DNA from: Oceanisphaera sp. IT1-181
GTDB lineage: Bacteria > Pseudomonadota > Gammaproteobacteria > Enterobacterales > Aeromonadaceae
Reading direction: 5' to 3'
Length of the DNA stretch: 64,000 nt
NCBI RefSeq assembly: GCF_033807535.1
Contig: NZ_CP136856.1
Span: forward strand, 615,001-679,000
Shown piece by piece: positions 18,815 through 28,107 of the stretch. A program made the position numbers and the translations under genes. The notes under the pieces are model-generated. The model was not told where the DNA came from, did not search any database, and saw only the letters and a program-made list of their open reading frames with translations. The stretch's first letter is position 1. Each line of letters opens with the position of its first letter.

Positions 18815-19765
18815 ATGGATTTTAGAGCGTCAATTGCGATTAATAACCGTAAAACTAAGCTGGTCGTCGTCACCTACATTGCCATTATGTTACTGGTCGG
18901 CTTATTGGCGGATATTGCTTTTCGCCCGTTATCTAATAACGGTCTGCTGTATGATATGCAGCTGTATATTACCTTTGCCGCCATTCCTTATATTACCTTA
19001 GGCATTCTGGCTTGCACCTTGATTGGCATTGTTATTATCAGTAAGTTTGGTCATAAGATGATGTTGTCAGGTTCGCAGTATCGAGAGCTAAGCCCACAAG
19101 CCGAGCTTGCTGCACAAGACCGCCAAGTGGTGAACATGGTGGAAGAGATGGCTATTAGCGCCAACCTTGGTTATGTGCCGCGAGTATTTGTGATGGAAAC
19201 CGAGCAAATGAATGCCTTTGCCGCCGGTTGGAATCAGCACAACGCCTTGGTGGCTGTCACCTCAGGCTTACTGGGTAAGCTCACCCGCAGTGAGGTGCAG
19301 GCGGTAATTGCTCATGAAGTGGGACATATCTTGCACGGAGATTCTAAGCTGACTTTGTATGTGGGTATCTTGGCGAACGTGATTTTAACACTGACCAATA
19401 TTTTGGGCCGAGTATTTTTGTTCTCTCGCAGCAAAAATAATAATGCCAACAAGGCCAAGATGCTGTTGCTGGTGCTTAACTTTGTGCTGCCCATTATCAC
19501 TCAAGTGCTTTATCTATACCTTTCGCGCAGCCGAGAATATATGGCGGATGCAGCAGCGGTGCAGTTAACGGGCGATAATCAGGCCATGATCTCGGCGCTG
19601 CAGAAAATATCCGGTGATTACGAGGTACATAAAGATGACCGAGAAAAATACGAGTCCTTTACCGAAAAATACCGAGCGGCGGCTTATATATTCAGTAAAG
19701 GCGACTCTCTTTTTTCGACCCATCCCTCTATCGAAAATAGATTGAAGAAGCTACGTGGCGAATAG
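18815..19765 (+). CDS. Membrane M48-family zinc metalloprotease, HtpX-like
   Basis: A 316-residue inner-membrane protease. Two hydrophobic segments lie near the N-terminus, followed by the HExxH zinc motif HEVGHILHGD at about residue 166 and another membrane hairpin. The third zinc ligand Glu lies in SREYMADAAAV, typical of M48 enzymes. The C-terminus has the THPSIENRLKKL motif seen in HtpX-type proteins. It probably acts in quality control of membrane proteins together with LemA. Confidence 0.92.
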   Translation: MDFRASIAINNRKTKLVVVTYIAIMLLVGLLADIAFRPLSNNGLLYDMQLYITFAAIPYITLGILACTLIGIVIISKFGHKMMLSGSQYRELSPQAELAAQDRQVVNMVEEMAISANLGYVPRVFVMETEQMNAFAAGWNQHNALVAVTSGLLGKLTRSEVQAVIAHEVGHILHGDSKLTLYVGILANVILTLTNILGRVFLFSRSKNNNANKAKMLLLVLNFVLPIITQVLYLYLSRSREYMADAAAVQLTGDNQAMISALQKISGDYEVHKDDREKYESFTEKYRAAAYIFSKGDSLFSTHPSIENRLKKLRGE

Positions 19766-19869
19766 CGCCGATTAGCACCACACTCGCCGCAGCGCGTGTC
19801 GTTTTTATAGGCCTAATAAGCGCTTAATTCTTTTCTCAACTCTTTTCTTAACTTTTTTATTAACTAGGC

Positions 19870-20181
19870 TTAATTGCCGCGATAAGTCGAGAAGCCGTAA
19901 GGGCTGAGCAATAATGGAATATGGTAATGCTCGACGCTGGCATCGGCCGAGAAGATAACCGGTACTTCGGGGAAGAAAGTGTCGGTATCGTGCTTTTTAA
20001 ACCAGTCTCCAGTTTCAAAGGTCACGCGATAGGTGCCTTGCTCCAGCTTTTTACCTGCTGGATATAAAGCAGGAATACGGCCTTGTTCGTTGGTCACGCC
20101 TGTATTGAGCTGAGTCCAGTTATCACCCTGCTTTTGTTCCAACACCACTTCGACGACGGCTATCAGCCTAAGCTTATCCAC
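19870..20181 (-). pseudogene. 5-hydroxyisourate hydrolase (hiuH/uraH), N-terminally truncated
   Basis: The transthyretin-like family that opens 5-hydroxyisourate in purine breakdown. The body is clear: VEVVLEQKQGD, GRIPALYPAGKKLEQGTYRV, FFPEVPVIFSADA and the C-terminal HYHIPLLLSPYGFSTYRGN, where the family usually ends YRGS. The first 15-20 residues, including the catalytic His of the THVLD motif, are missing. Upstream sequence belongs instead to a response regulator on the other strand. The GTG at 20181 is only an apparent start. The product is probably non-functional. Confidence 0.85.
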
Positions 20182-20223
20182 ACCATGCGTGGCATGGGTT
20201 ATGTGTGTGAGGTGCGTGCGTGA
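20155..20223 (+). pseudogene. C-terminal scrap of an OmpR-type response regulator
   Basis: The plus strand reads YQPKLIHTMRGMGYVCEVRA then TGA, the typical last strand and wing of an OmpR/PhoB winged helix (consensus LIxTVRGxGY). Everything upstream is lost and replaced by the antisense of hiuH. The stop overlaps the GTG start of the histidine kinase gene, so the original order was regulator then kinase. Confidence 0.8.
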
Positions 20224-21632
20224 AGTGGCGCAACTCGCTTAGCCTAAAACTGGCACTGATGTTTGCACTGGTGAGCACTTGCTTACTAGGTGGGATTGGT
20301 TTTTATCTTAATTACTCGCTGCAACGAGAGTTGGTGTGGCGCGATGATCAAAGCCTGCTCGGGCGTTTGGAGCACATAGAAGCACTGTTAAGCGAGAGCG
20401 ACAGTGTGACCGAGTTGCGCAGGCGGCCACAGTTATATGCCAATATGCTGGGGAATCAAGACAGTCTGCTCTGGGTATTAGATGACAGCGGTACGGCCTT
20501 GATCAGCGTGAATCCCGGCCAGCTGCCGTTACCCACGTTAAGCCAAAGTGAGTACTCACAATTGGGCTTTGATGATGACAAGTAGGCGCGATTGGCCTGG
20601 CGTTATGTGGAGCATGATGGCCAATCATTGCTGATGATTGCCGTTAAGTTATTAGCACTCCGTGAGCAAATGCTGGCCGCCTATCGCTTGAAGTTACTGC
20701 TGACGCTGGCGGTGGGTGCCTTGATGGCGTTTGTGCTGGGCGGCTGGGTGAGTCGGCGAGCGTTGCAACCTTTGCGAGCGCTAGGGAGCAAGGCGGAGTC
20801 GATTGACGTGCGTCGCTTGCACGTGCGTTTGCATAAAGCTGATTTGCCCCAAGAGCTGCAAGGTTTGCAACATAGCCTCAATCAAATGCTGGCGCGCCTA
20901 GAAGCAGGTTTTACCCAGCTGTCGCGCTTTTCTGAAGATTTAGCCCAGGAAGTGCGCACCCCCTAAAATAATTTAATGGTGCAAACTGAGCGCACCTTAC
21001 GTAAACCTCGGCCTTTGGAAGAATATGAAGGCCTATTGGCCTCTCATCAAGAAGAGTATGAGCGTTTATCGCGCATGGTCGACAGCATCTTATTTTTAGC
21101 CAGAACAGAACAGCCACAAGCGTCGTTGAATCAGAGCTGGGTCAATTTGAGCAAGCTGACAGAGCAGTTGTGTGAGTATTTTGAAGGCATGGCCGAAGAG
21201 GCACAGATGGCGCTGCTGAATGAGGTCAGCTTGACCAGCGCTCAGGGTGTGGATGCTAAGCAAGCACTTACTTTGGTGTGGGCTGATGAAGATTTATTAC
21301 GCCGTGCATTAGCAAATCTGCTGAGTAATGCCTTGCGCTACGGTGCCAAGGGACAGCCTATTCGGCTCAGCAGTTATCATCAGTCAGGCAAGACCGTGAC
21401 CCAGGTGAGTAATCAGGGGCCGGTAATCGCCGAGCCACAACTAGCGCCGTTATTCGAGCGCTTTTATCGCTGTGATCCGTCCCGTGCTAACCCTAGGCAA
21501 ACCGGCGGTTTGGGTTTGTCGATTGTGCGCTCTATTATGCAATTGCATCAGGGGCGGGCTTGGGTCGAGAGCGAGAACCACGGCGTGCGTTTTATGTTGG
21601 TGTTTCCGGATCAGGAGCCGTTAGTAGTGTGA
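20220..21632 (+). pseudogene. Heavy-metal-type sensor histidine kinase, inactivated by two stops
   Basis: A CusS/CopS-like kinase of about 470 codons in a single frame. It has a GTG start with KWRNSLSLKLALMFALVS and a first membrane segment, a periplasmic region, then a second membrane segment and HAMP region (LLTLAVGALMAFVLGGWVSRRALQPL). The dimerisation helix follows, then an ATPase domain (ANLLSNALRYG, GGLGLSIVRSIMQLHQG). A TAG at 20583 and a TAA at 20964 interrupt the frame. In the H-box, LAQEVRTP replaces LAHELRTP, so the phosphorylated His is Gln. Loss of the His, two stops and loss of the partner regulator all point to a dead system. Confidence 0.9.
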
Positions 21633-21745
21633 TCCGCCGTTTGCTATCAAAAAGCCGAAACTGATCGCCATTTCAGGGCTATTACCTTGCTAAACACAGA
21701 TAAATCCCTTACTTTTTAGCGTTTTATAGCTATTAAGGAAAGTAA

Positions 21746-22420
21746 ATGGCCAGTTGGCGTAGCGCCTTGTCGCTCACATTTCCGGTGATGATGGGGTATT
21801 TACCCTTGGGAGCCGTATTTGGCGTGCTGTGGGTGGATGCAAATCTAACTTGGTATTGGGCGCCCTTGATGAGCATCATTGTGTATGCGGGCGCGCTGCA
21901 ATATTTGGCGGTGGGCATGCTGGCGGCTGGCATCGGCTGGATTGATCTGGCGGTGGCCTCCTTGCTGGTGAATTTTCGCCACCTTTTTTATGGCTTGTCG
22001 CTCTACCATTTATTACCGAAAGGCGTGCTGGGCAAGCCCTATTTTATTTTTGGTATTACCGACGAAACTTACTCTTTGCTGAGTGCCTCCGGTCAGGTAA
22101 CCGACAGTAAAACTGCGCTGCAAGTGGTGGCCTTTAATCAAGGCTATTGGATACTGGGCACTTTGATTGGCATGGTACTGGCGAAAGGCCTACCACCTGG
22201 CTTACAAGGTTTAGACTTTGCCCTCACGGCGTTATTTACCGTGTTGGCGGTAGAACAAATTCGAGCGAAAAAAGACTGGGGAGCAGTCCTGCTTGGGTTA
22301 GTGGCCGCCGCAGTGGCGGGATTCTGGGTCAGTGAGTACTTCTTATTGGCCGCCTCCATTATGTTGGTATTAGTCTTATTGGCATGGCCGCAACCTCGAT
22401 TACAGGAGGATAAAGCATGA
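21746..22420 (+). CDS. azlC: AzlC family branched-chain amino acid exporter, large subunit
   Basis: A 224-residue inner-membrane protein with several hydrophobic helices and the AzlC signature (FPVMMGYLPLGAVFGVL, LLVNFRHLFYGLS, FGITDETYSLL). With AzlD it exports branched-chain amino acids or related compounds; the exact substrate is unknown here. The stop overlaps the azlD start (ATGA). The ribosome site AAGGAAAG precedes the ATG. Confidence 0.93.
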   Translation: MASWRSALSLTFPVMMGYLPLGAVFGVLWVDANLTWYWAPLMSIIVYAGALQYLAVGMLAAGIGWIDLAVASLLVNFRHLFYGLSLYHLLPKGVLGKPYFIFGITDETYSLLSASGQVTDSKTALQVVAFNQGYWILGTLIGMVLAKGLPPGLQGLDFALTALFTVLAVEQIRAKKDWGAVLLGLVAAAVAGFWVSEYFLLAASIMLVLVLLAWPQPRLQEDKA

Positions 22421-22746
22421 GCGAACTGGATTATCTTATCAGCGCGCTGATCATGGCGGCGGTCACCTTTGGTTTGCGGGCGTTTCCGTTTGTAGCTCGC
22501 GGCTTTATTGCCCATCATAAACGCATCCAAATACTAGGTCGGCGCTTACCGGTGGCCATGATGGTACTGTTGACCCTATATGCCATGAATGTGCACAATT
22601 GGAGCCAGCCCAGTGATGGTTACGCACAAATTATCGCTGTAATAGTAGTGGCCGTGCTGCAGTTATGGCGCCGACAAGCCTTGCTCAGTATTTTAACCGG
22701 CACGCTGGTTTATATGGCGCTGATGAACGGCTGGTTTGGGCTGTAA
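22417..22746 (+). CDS. azlD: AzlD family small subunit
   Basis: A 109-residue protein with four predicted membrane helices and the AzlD-typical TFGLRAFPF and GRRLPVAMMVLLTLYAM segments. It is co-transcribed and translationally coupled with azlC. Confidence 0.9.
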   Translation: MSELDYLISALIMAAVTFGLRAFPFVARGFIAHHKRIQILGRRLPVAMMVLLTLYAMNVHNWSQPSDGYAQIIAVIVVAVLQLWRRQALLSILTGTLVYMALMNGWFGL

Positions 22747-22935
22747 GCCCTGAGTTATAAGCACTGACTTATACTTTCTGGGCTCAATATTAAGCACCTC
22801 TCTTGTTACTCTGGCTCACGGCGAGCCAGAGTTGGCGTCATTCTTTATTTATTCATATAACTTTCACTCAGGCTTCATCCTGTGTCGTTACGCTGCGAGC
22901 ATCTTATAAACTGATAAGCGGCGGACTTAACGTCT

Positions 22936-24522
22936 ATGAATATAAAAAGCATGTATATAAAAAATGTGCATACCAAAACAGCCTTACCAATCAGCCTAGC
23001 GCTGTTATTGATAACTATTCCTGCTTTGGCAAGCGATAACACGCCTAAATCTAATCCTAAACCTATAAATATTATTCAGTTGAGCTTGAGTGACTTGCGA
23101 CCCACACAAGCCATCGTCGGCTTTGATCAGGTTTACTATAAATTAGGGAGCTTTCAGTTTGACGCCGAGAAGTTGTATGACGAAATATGCGAAGTGAATG
23201 GTCAACAAGGTGTGGCAACGCTGCCTGCCACCGCCACACCTAACCTCGCCGCCAGTTTTAGCTGCCAGCAGCCCGTAGGCACACAGCCACAAGGTATGAA
23301 AACCGTGGTTATCGGCCCTGATGATCACTACTACCTCACCGATGGTCACCACACATTTAACGTATTTTGGCAGATGCCCCAAGGCGGCCCTGACTTTAAG
23401 GTGCACGTGCGGGTCGAGCAAGACTACCGTCACCTAAAATCAATGGCCGACTTTTGGCAAACCATGGCGGCTGATGGCCATGTTTGGTTATCGAACCAAG
23501 ATAGCCACGCCATTACGCCGGCAGAGCTGCCGCCTACATTAGGGCTGGCAGGTTTTGGTAATGACCCTTATCGTGCCTTGATGTATTTCTCCCGTGACGT
23601 GGGCTGGAATAAACCCCAAGCGCCGATTCCTTTTTTAGAGTTTTATTGGACGAAAGAGCTGCGTAAAGGCATAGATGTGAATGACTTTGATTTGGCTAGC
23701 GCCGCCGGTTATCGCCAAGCGATTGAGGCCAGTAGTCGATATCTACTCAACGTGAAAACCGATGATGTAGGCGGCTCGGGTTTATCTGCAACAGCCATGG
23801 GGCGTTTTGATGAATTTCAGCAAGCTGGGCTGGATAAACTGCTGCGAAAAGCTGGCAAAGTAGATTACATGTTGCGCTATAAAACGGCGTCTAGCGGCAA
23901 TGGCTTAGCTTACGATCAAGCCGTGCTCAACGCCCCCAGTGTGACTCAGTTAAATCCACTCACACTTCAAGCTAGTCAGAGTTATAACGCCTATCCCGCC
24001 ACCGTGGGCAGCACTAACATTAATGCCATTGTTGAAATTCCGGCCGGTACTTTGGCTAAATGGGAGTTAGATGGGGAAGACGATAGCCGCATTATTTGGG
24101 AAATGAAAAACGATAAACCGCGCATTGTAAATTACCTCGGCTATCCCGGAAATTACGGCACTATACCGCGCACTGCTTTGCCGAAAGAGCTCGGAGGAGA
24201 CGGAGATCCATTGGATGTGTTGATCTTAGGTCAAGCCATAGCGCGGGGTGCCGTGGTCAGTGCACGCTTGATTGGCGTTATGGAAATGCTCGATCATGGT
24301 GAGCAGGACGATAAGTTAATCGCAGTGTTAACCCAAGACTCGCCATTTGCACAGGTGCAAACGTTGGCTCAGTTAGAGACTGAGTTTCCCGGCGTGAAAG
24401 ACATAGTGAGTACTTGGTTTACTAGCTATAAAGGGGCGGGTGCGGATATCAAAGTATTGGACTGGAAAGATGAGCAGGCGGCGCGTGCTATTTTGCGCCA
24501 AGCGCAAGCGCAGTTTCCATAA
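22936..24522 (+). CDS. Exported ParB-like (ParBc_2)/inorganic pyrophosphatase fusion protein
   Basis: A 528-residue protein with a signal peptide (LPISLALLLITIPALA|SDN), so probably periplasmic. Residues about 40-220 resemble the putative ParB-like nuclease family, including the YYLTDGHHTFNVFWQM motif. Residues from about 361 are a family-I inorganic pyrophosphatase: AIVEIPAG, the catalytic DGDPLDVLIL Asp cluster near residue 422, and GEQDDKLIAV with the further Asp ligands. The function of the N-terminal domain and of the middle 130 residues is unknown. A pyrophosphatase outside the cytoplasm is unexpected and suggests processing of pyrophosphate or a related substrate there. It is a single gene, 190 bp after azlD. 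Confidence 0.82.
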   Translation: MNIKSMYIKNVHTKTALPISLALLLITIPALASDNTPKSNPKPINIIQLSLSDLRPTQAIVGFDQVYYKLGSFQFDAEKLYDEICEVNGQQGVATLPATATPNLAASFSCQQPVGTQPQGMKTVVIGPDDHYYLTDGHHTFNVFWQMPQGGPDFKVHVRVEQDYRHLKSMADFWQTMAADGHVWLSNQDSHAITPAELPPTLGLAGFGNDPYRALMYFSRDVGWNKPQAPIPFLEFYWTKELRKGIDVNDFDLASAAGYRQAIEASSRYLLNVKTDDVGGSGLSATAMGRFDEFQQAGLDKLLRKAGKVDYMLRYKTASSGNGLAYDQAVLNAPSVTQLNPLTLQASQSYNAYPATVGSTNINAIVEIPAGTLAKWELDGEDDSRIIWEMKNDKPRIVNYLGYPGNYGTIPRTALPKELGGDGDPLDVLILGQAIARGAVVSARLIGVMEMLDHGEQDDKLIAVLTQDSPFAQVQTLAQLETEFPGVKDIVSTWFTSYKGAGADIKVLDWKDEQAARAILRQAQAQFP

Positions 24523-24645
24523 TGGTCATTTTCATTTTTTCTCGCGATTAACCTAGCCCGCTTAGTGCGGGCTGTACACGCTTTTAAGTGTGTGGCGCGC
24601 GCGGCTTTAATGGCCATCATTAATAAAGCTCAACTAAGCCATAAC

Positions 24646-24680
24646 TAAAACCCCAAGCTGCTAGCTCGGGGGTTTAGTTT
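24646..24680. terminator. Bidirectional terminator between the ParB/pyrophosphatase gene and katE
   Basis: AAACCCC and GGGGTTT arms surround an inner AGCTGCTAGCT pairing; T-rich flanks occur on both strands. It lies between convergent genes. Confidence 0.65.
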
Positions 24681-24730
24681 GTATACGCGTCTTGTAAAGA
24701 TGCAGTATTAGCCGTTATGTCCTAATCACA

Positions 24731-26818
24731 TTATGCAAGATCACGCACCTTGGGTTCACGTTCCCATAAGCGCGATTTAGCATGTTCAATAAAGGCATTT
24801 ACATCAGCCAGTGGCGTGATAAAAGCATCTTTCTCAATCGGTAGCTTACTTAAGATATGTTTATCCGTGGCACCGCAATAGGCTATCGCCTTGCAATGCA
24901 CGTAAGCGTCAGTGAACCAGTCTAACGTGGCACTGTCTTTGGCCAGCTTTTTAGCCTGCTCTGGCATAATAATACTGACCACCGCATCAAATAGCACAGA
25001 CGGTGCTCCCGCGATGCGCTCTGCCGATTGAATACGCGTACCGTCATCCAGCACTACTTCACGGCCAGGAGCTACAATCTTCACGCAGGCGCCTTGTGCG
25101 TGAGCCGCCTGCTTATATTTTTCTATCTCACTTTTCTTTGAACCTTGCGCCACTAAGATACCAATCAAGCGACCTTGTAAACTGTTTGGAGTGCGACCAA
25201 TCGTCTGTAAGGCAGCAGAGGTAGCCATCTCTTGCACGGGGGCAGCGGCAGTAGCCGCGGCTGGCAACTCCATGCCTAGCGCTTTTGCCACACGGCTCGC
25301 CAAATCTTCATCAATATGGCGCAAATGACTGAGCGTGCGACTACGCACATGCGGCGTGTCTACTTTGCCCAGCTCAAAAGCATAAGCGGAAGCAATGTGT
25401 GCTTGCTCGGGCGGCGTCTGGCTAAGATAGAACATACGAGGCTGGCTATAGTGATCAGCGAACTTTTCTGCACGAATACGACCTTTAACGCCATCATCAA
25501 GCGGCTCTGCGAAGGATTTAAAACCGCGCTTGGCACTTTCACGCGGCATATTGGGATCCAAGCTTTGCGGTTCATAAGCGACACGACCTTTGGGCACTTG
25601 CATCTGCATATGGCCGTCACGCTGCATATTAGCAAACGGACATTTAGGCGCGTTGATGGGTATTTGTGCAAAGTTAGGTGAGCCTAAACGTGATAGCTGA
25701 GTGTCTAAATAGCTAAATAGTCGGCCTTGTAGCAAGGGATCGTTACTGAAATCAATACCGGGTGGCAGATGCGAAGGGCAAAATGCGACTTGCTCCGTTT
25801 CAGCAAAGAAGTTTTCTGGATAGCGATTGAGTACCATTTTTCCGACTATTTTAACGGGTACCATTTCTTCTGGGATTAGTTTGGTCGCGTCTAAATGATC
25901 AAACGGAAACTGCTCTGCTTCTGCTTCACTAAATAATTGCACTCCAAATTCCCATTCTGGGAAATCCCCATTATTAATCGACTCAAATAAGTCGCGACGG
26001 TGATAATCCGGATCTGCACCGGAGATTTTTACGGCTTCATCCCAAGTGGTCGATTGCACACCCAGTACCGGTTTCCAATGAAAGCGGACAAAAGTACTGT
26101 TGCCGTCTTTATTAATGAGGCGATAACTGTGGATGCCAAAGCCCTCAATCATGCGCAGGCTGCGTGGTAGCGCGCGATCGCTCATCAGCCAAATCACGTT
26201 ATGCATGGTTTCAGGGCTGAGAGAAACAAAATCCCAGAAAGTGTCATGGGCTGAAGCTGCTTGAGGGAAACCACGGTCTGGTTCAGGCTTAACGGCGTGC
26301 ACCAGATCAGGAAATTTCATGGCATCTTGGATAAAGAATATTGGCATATTATTACCGACGATATCCCAATTTCCTTCTTCGGTATAAATCTTAACCGCAA
26401 AACCCCGCACATCTCTCGGCGTATCTTTTGAACCTTTGCTGCCCGCAACGGTGGATATACGAGTGAATAATGGCGTTTGTTTATTGGTTTCGCTAAGGAT
26501 CTTGGCGGTGGTGTAGTCTGCTAGTGACTCAGTTAGCTCAAAATAACCGTGTGCCGCACTGCCGCGCGCATGAACAATGCGCTCAGGAATACGCTCATGA
26601 TCAAAATGGTTAATTTTTTCACGTAATACAAAGTCTTCAAGCAGGGTGGGGCCACGACTACCGGCTTTAAGTGAGTTTTGATTGTCAGCAATCACCACGC
26701 CTTGCTGGGTGGTCAGCGCTTGCGTGTCAGCGCCAGCATCTTGATGGGTCTCACCCCCATTACCAGATGTAAGATTCATCGTGTTAGCGGGGTCAGTATG
26801 ATCAATGTTTTTTTTCAT
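24731..26818 (-). CDS. katE: Large-subunit monofunctional catalase (HPII type)
   Basis: Dismutates hydrogen peroxide. Residues about 45-520 are the catalase core: the distal His in ERIVHARGSAAHGYFE, VGNNMPIFFIQDAMKFPD with the catalytic Asn, and the proximal heme Tyr in FSYLDTQLSRLG. Residues from about 550 form the DJ-1/PfpI-like flavodoxin domain typical of HPII enzymes (RLIGILVAQGSKKSEIEKYK). The 695-residue length fits clade-2 catalases. It is a single gene with its own upstream region. Confidence 0.96.
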   Translation of the reverse strand: MKKNIDHTDPANTMNLTSGNGGETHQDAGADTQALTTQQGVVIADNQNSLKAGSRGPTLLEDFVLREKINHFDHERIPERIVHARGSAAHGYFELTESLADYTTAKILSETNKQTPLFTRISTVAGSKGSKDTPRDVRGFAVKIYTEEGNWDIVGNNMPIFFIQDAMKFPDLVHAVKPEPDRGFPQAASAHDTFWDFVSLSPETMHNVIWLMSDRALPRSLRMIEGFGIHSYRLINKDGNSTFVRFHWKPVLGVQSTTWDEAVKISGADPDYHRRDLFESINNGDFPEWEFGVQLFSEAEAEQFPFDHLDATKLIPEEMVPVKIVGKMVLNRYPENFFAETEQVAFCPSHLPPGIDFSNDPLLQGRLFSYLDTQLSRLGSPNFAQIPINAPKCPFANMQRDGHMQMQVPKGRVAYEPQSLDPNMPRESAKRGFKSFAEPLDDGVKGRIRAEKFADHYSQPRMFYLSQTPPEQAHIASAYAFELGKVDTPHVRSRTLSHLRHIDEDLASRVAKALGMELPAAATAAAPVQEMATSAALQTIGRTPNSLQGRLIGILVAQGSKKSEIEKYKQAAHAQGACVKIVAPGREVVLDDGTRIQSAERIAGAPSVLFDAVVSIIMPEQAKKLAKDSATLDWFTDAYVHCKAIAYCGATDKHILSKLPIEKDAFITPLADVNAFIEHAKSRLWEREPKVRDLA

Positions 26819-27219
26819 TATTCACCCTAGCTGTTGTTTTAGTTAATTTTATGGGCCATAAATTCTGTTTTTGCTCACTTATGTGTAAGTAGATGAGTAT
26901 AGAAATAAGCGGTGTTTCAATGGGTGGCGGGCAATATTAAAATTAAAGCGCCAAGTATAGATACTAGCCGAAGTACTAAAGCGTGCTTAAAAATGGAAAA
27001 ATACCGACTCATAAGATGAGGGTTACTCTTTCTGTTAATGCTAGCGCTACCGCGCAGGGCATGTTTCTAGGAGATTTATATAAGCTCGCATGAGCGGGTA
27101 ACGAAGAAAATTACGGACTCATTTGTTAGCTTTCTGTTTTATAAACCCGTTAACAATGCAGGCCTATTGGGAGAAATAAGGCTATAATCGACCTCCGTTT
27201 ATTTTGGATTCGATCCGTT
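26819..27219. other. Divergent intergenic region, katE / ABC transporter
   Basis: 400 bp between divergently transcribed genes, A/T-rich. A TATAAT hexamer at 27183-27188 is a plausible -10 for the transporter operon, but no matching -35 is evident. No regulator site or small gene is recognised. Confidence 0.45.
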
Positions 27220-28107
27220 ATGACTACTTTTATTACGGCTTGCACGCGACTGCGTGCCGCTTTGTTCAGTATCTTGTGTTTAGCCGGCAGTGCGATGGCA
27301 CAGGCTGAGGCGTTCGTGTTTACCGCGATCCCAGATCAAGATGAGCGCCACCTCACCGAGCGTTTTGGCAAGATAGCCGACTACCTGAGTGAAAAGCTCG
27401 GGGTAGAAGTGCAATATTTACCGGTTAAAAGCTATCCCGCTGCGGTAAGTGCATTTCGTAACGATCAAGTACAACTGGCTTGGTTTGGCGGCCTCACCGG
27501 CGTACAAGCTCGCGAATTAGTGCCCAATAGCGAAGCCATCGCCCAAGGTAAAGAAGACACAGAGTTTGTGAGTTACCTCATAGCCCACACCAGCACCGGC
27601 CTTGAAAAAAGTGAGCAGTTACCCGCTGAATTAGCCGGTAAGCGCTTTACCTTTGGCGATAAGGGCTCTACCTCTGGCCGTTTAATGCCGGAATTTTTCT
27701 TGCGTGAGCATTATGGCAAGGCACCCAGTGAGTTGTTCTCGCGGGTGGGCTTTTCTGGCGATCATAACCGTACCTTGAGTTTGGTGCAGTCCGGTGCTTT
27801 TGAAGTGGGCGCGCTTAATTACGCGGTGTGGGACGCAGAGCTGGCCAAGGGCAATATAGACACCAGTAAAGTGCAGGTGATTTGGGCCTCGCCCAGCTAT
27901 CCGGATTACCAGTGGACCATTCGCGGCGATGTAGACGCACGCTTTGGTACAGATTTCAAAGAAAAGGTACAAAAAGCCTTGTTAGAGATGACGGATCCCA
28001 CCTTATTGGCCGCGTTTCCGCGATCTGGCTTTGTGCCTGCTACTAACCAAGATTATACGCCTATTCGAGACACCGCCGTGGCCATTGGCTTAACGGACGC
28101 CGAGTGA
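27220..28107 (+). CDS. Periplasmic substrate-binding protein, phosphonate/selenate-type ABC importer
   Basis: A PhnD-like binding protein of 295 residues with a signal peptide (SILCLAGSAMAQAEA). The mature start FVFTAIPDQDERHLTERFGK and the AFRNDQVQLAWFGGLTGVQAR and FGDKGSTSGRLMPEFF segments are characteristic of the subgroup annotated as putative selenate-binding proteins. The oxyanion specificity is inferred from that subgroup only. The stop overlaps the ATPase start (GTGAGTTT). Confidence 0.85.
   Translation: MTTFITACTRLRAALFSILCLAGSAMAQAEAFVFTAIPDQDERHLTERFGKIADYLSEKLGVEVQYLPVKSYPAAVSAFRNDQVQLAWFGGLTGVQARELVPNSEAIAQGKEDTEFVSYLIAHTSTGLEKSEQLPAELAGKRFTFGDKGSTSGRLMPEFFLREHYGKAPSELFSRVGFSGDHNRTLSLVQSGAFEVGALNYAVWDAELAKGNIDTSKVQVIWASPSYPDYQWTIRGDVDARFGTDFKEKVQKALLEMTDPTLLAAFPRSGFVPATNQDYTPIRDTAVAIGLTDAE

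Noticed and set aside
22803..23039. 78-codon plus-strand ORF before the ParB-like/pyrophosphatase gene
   Set aside because: It overlaps the signal-peptide region in another frame and has no ribosome site.
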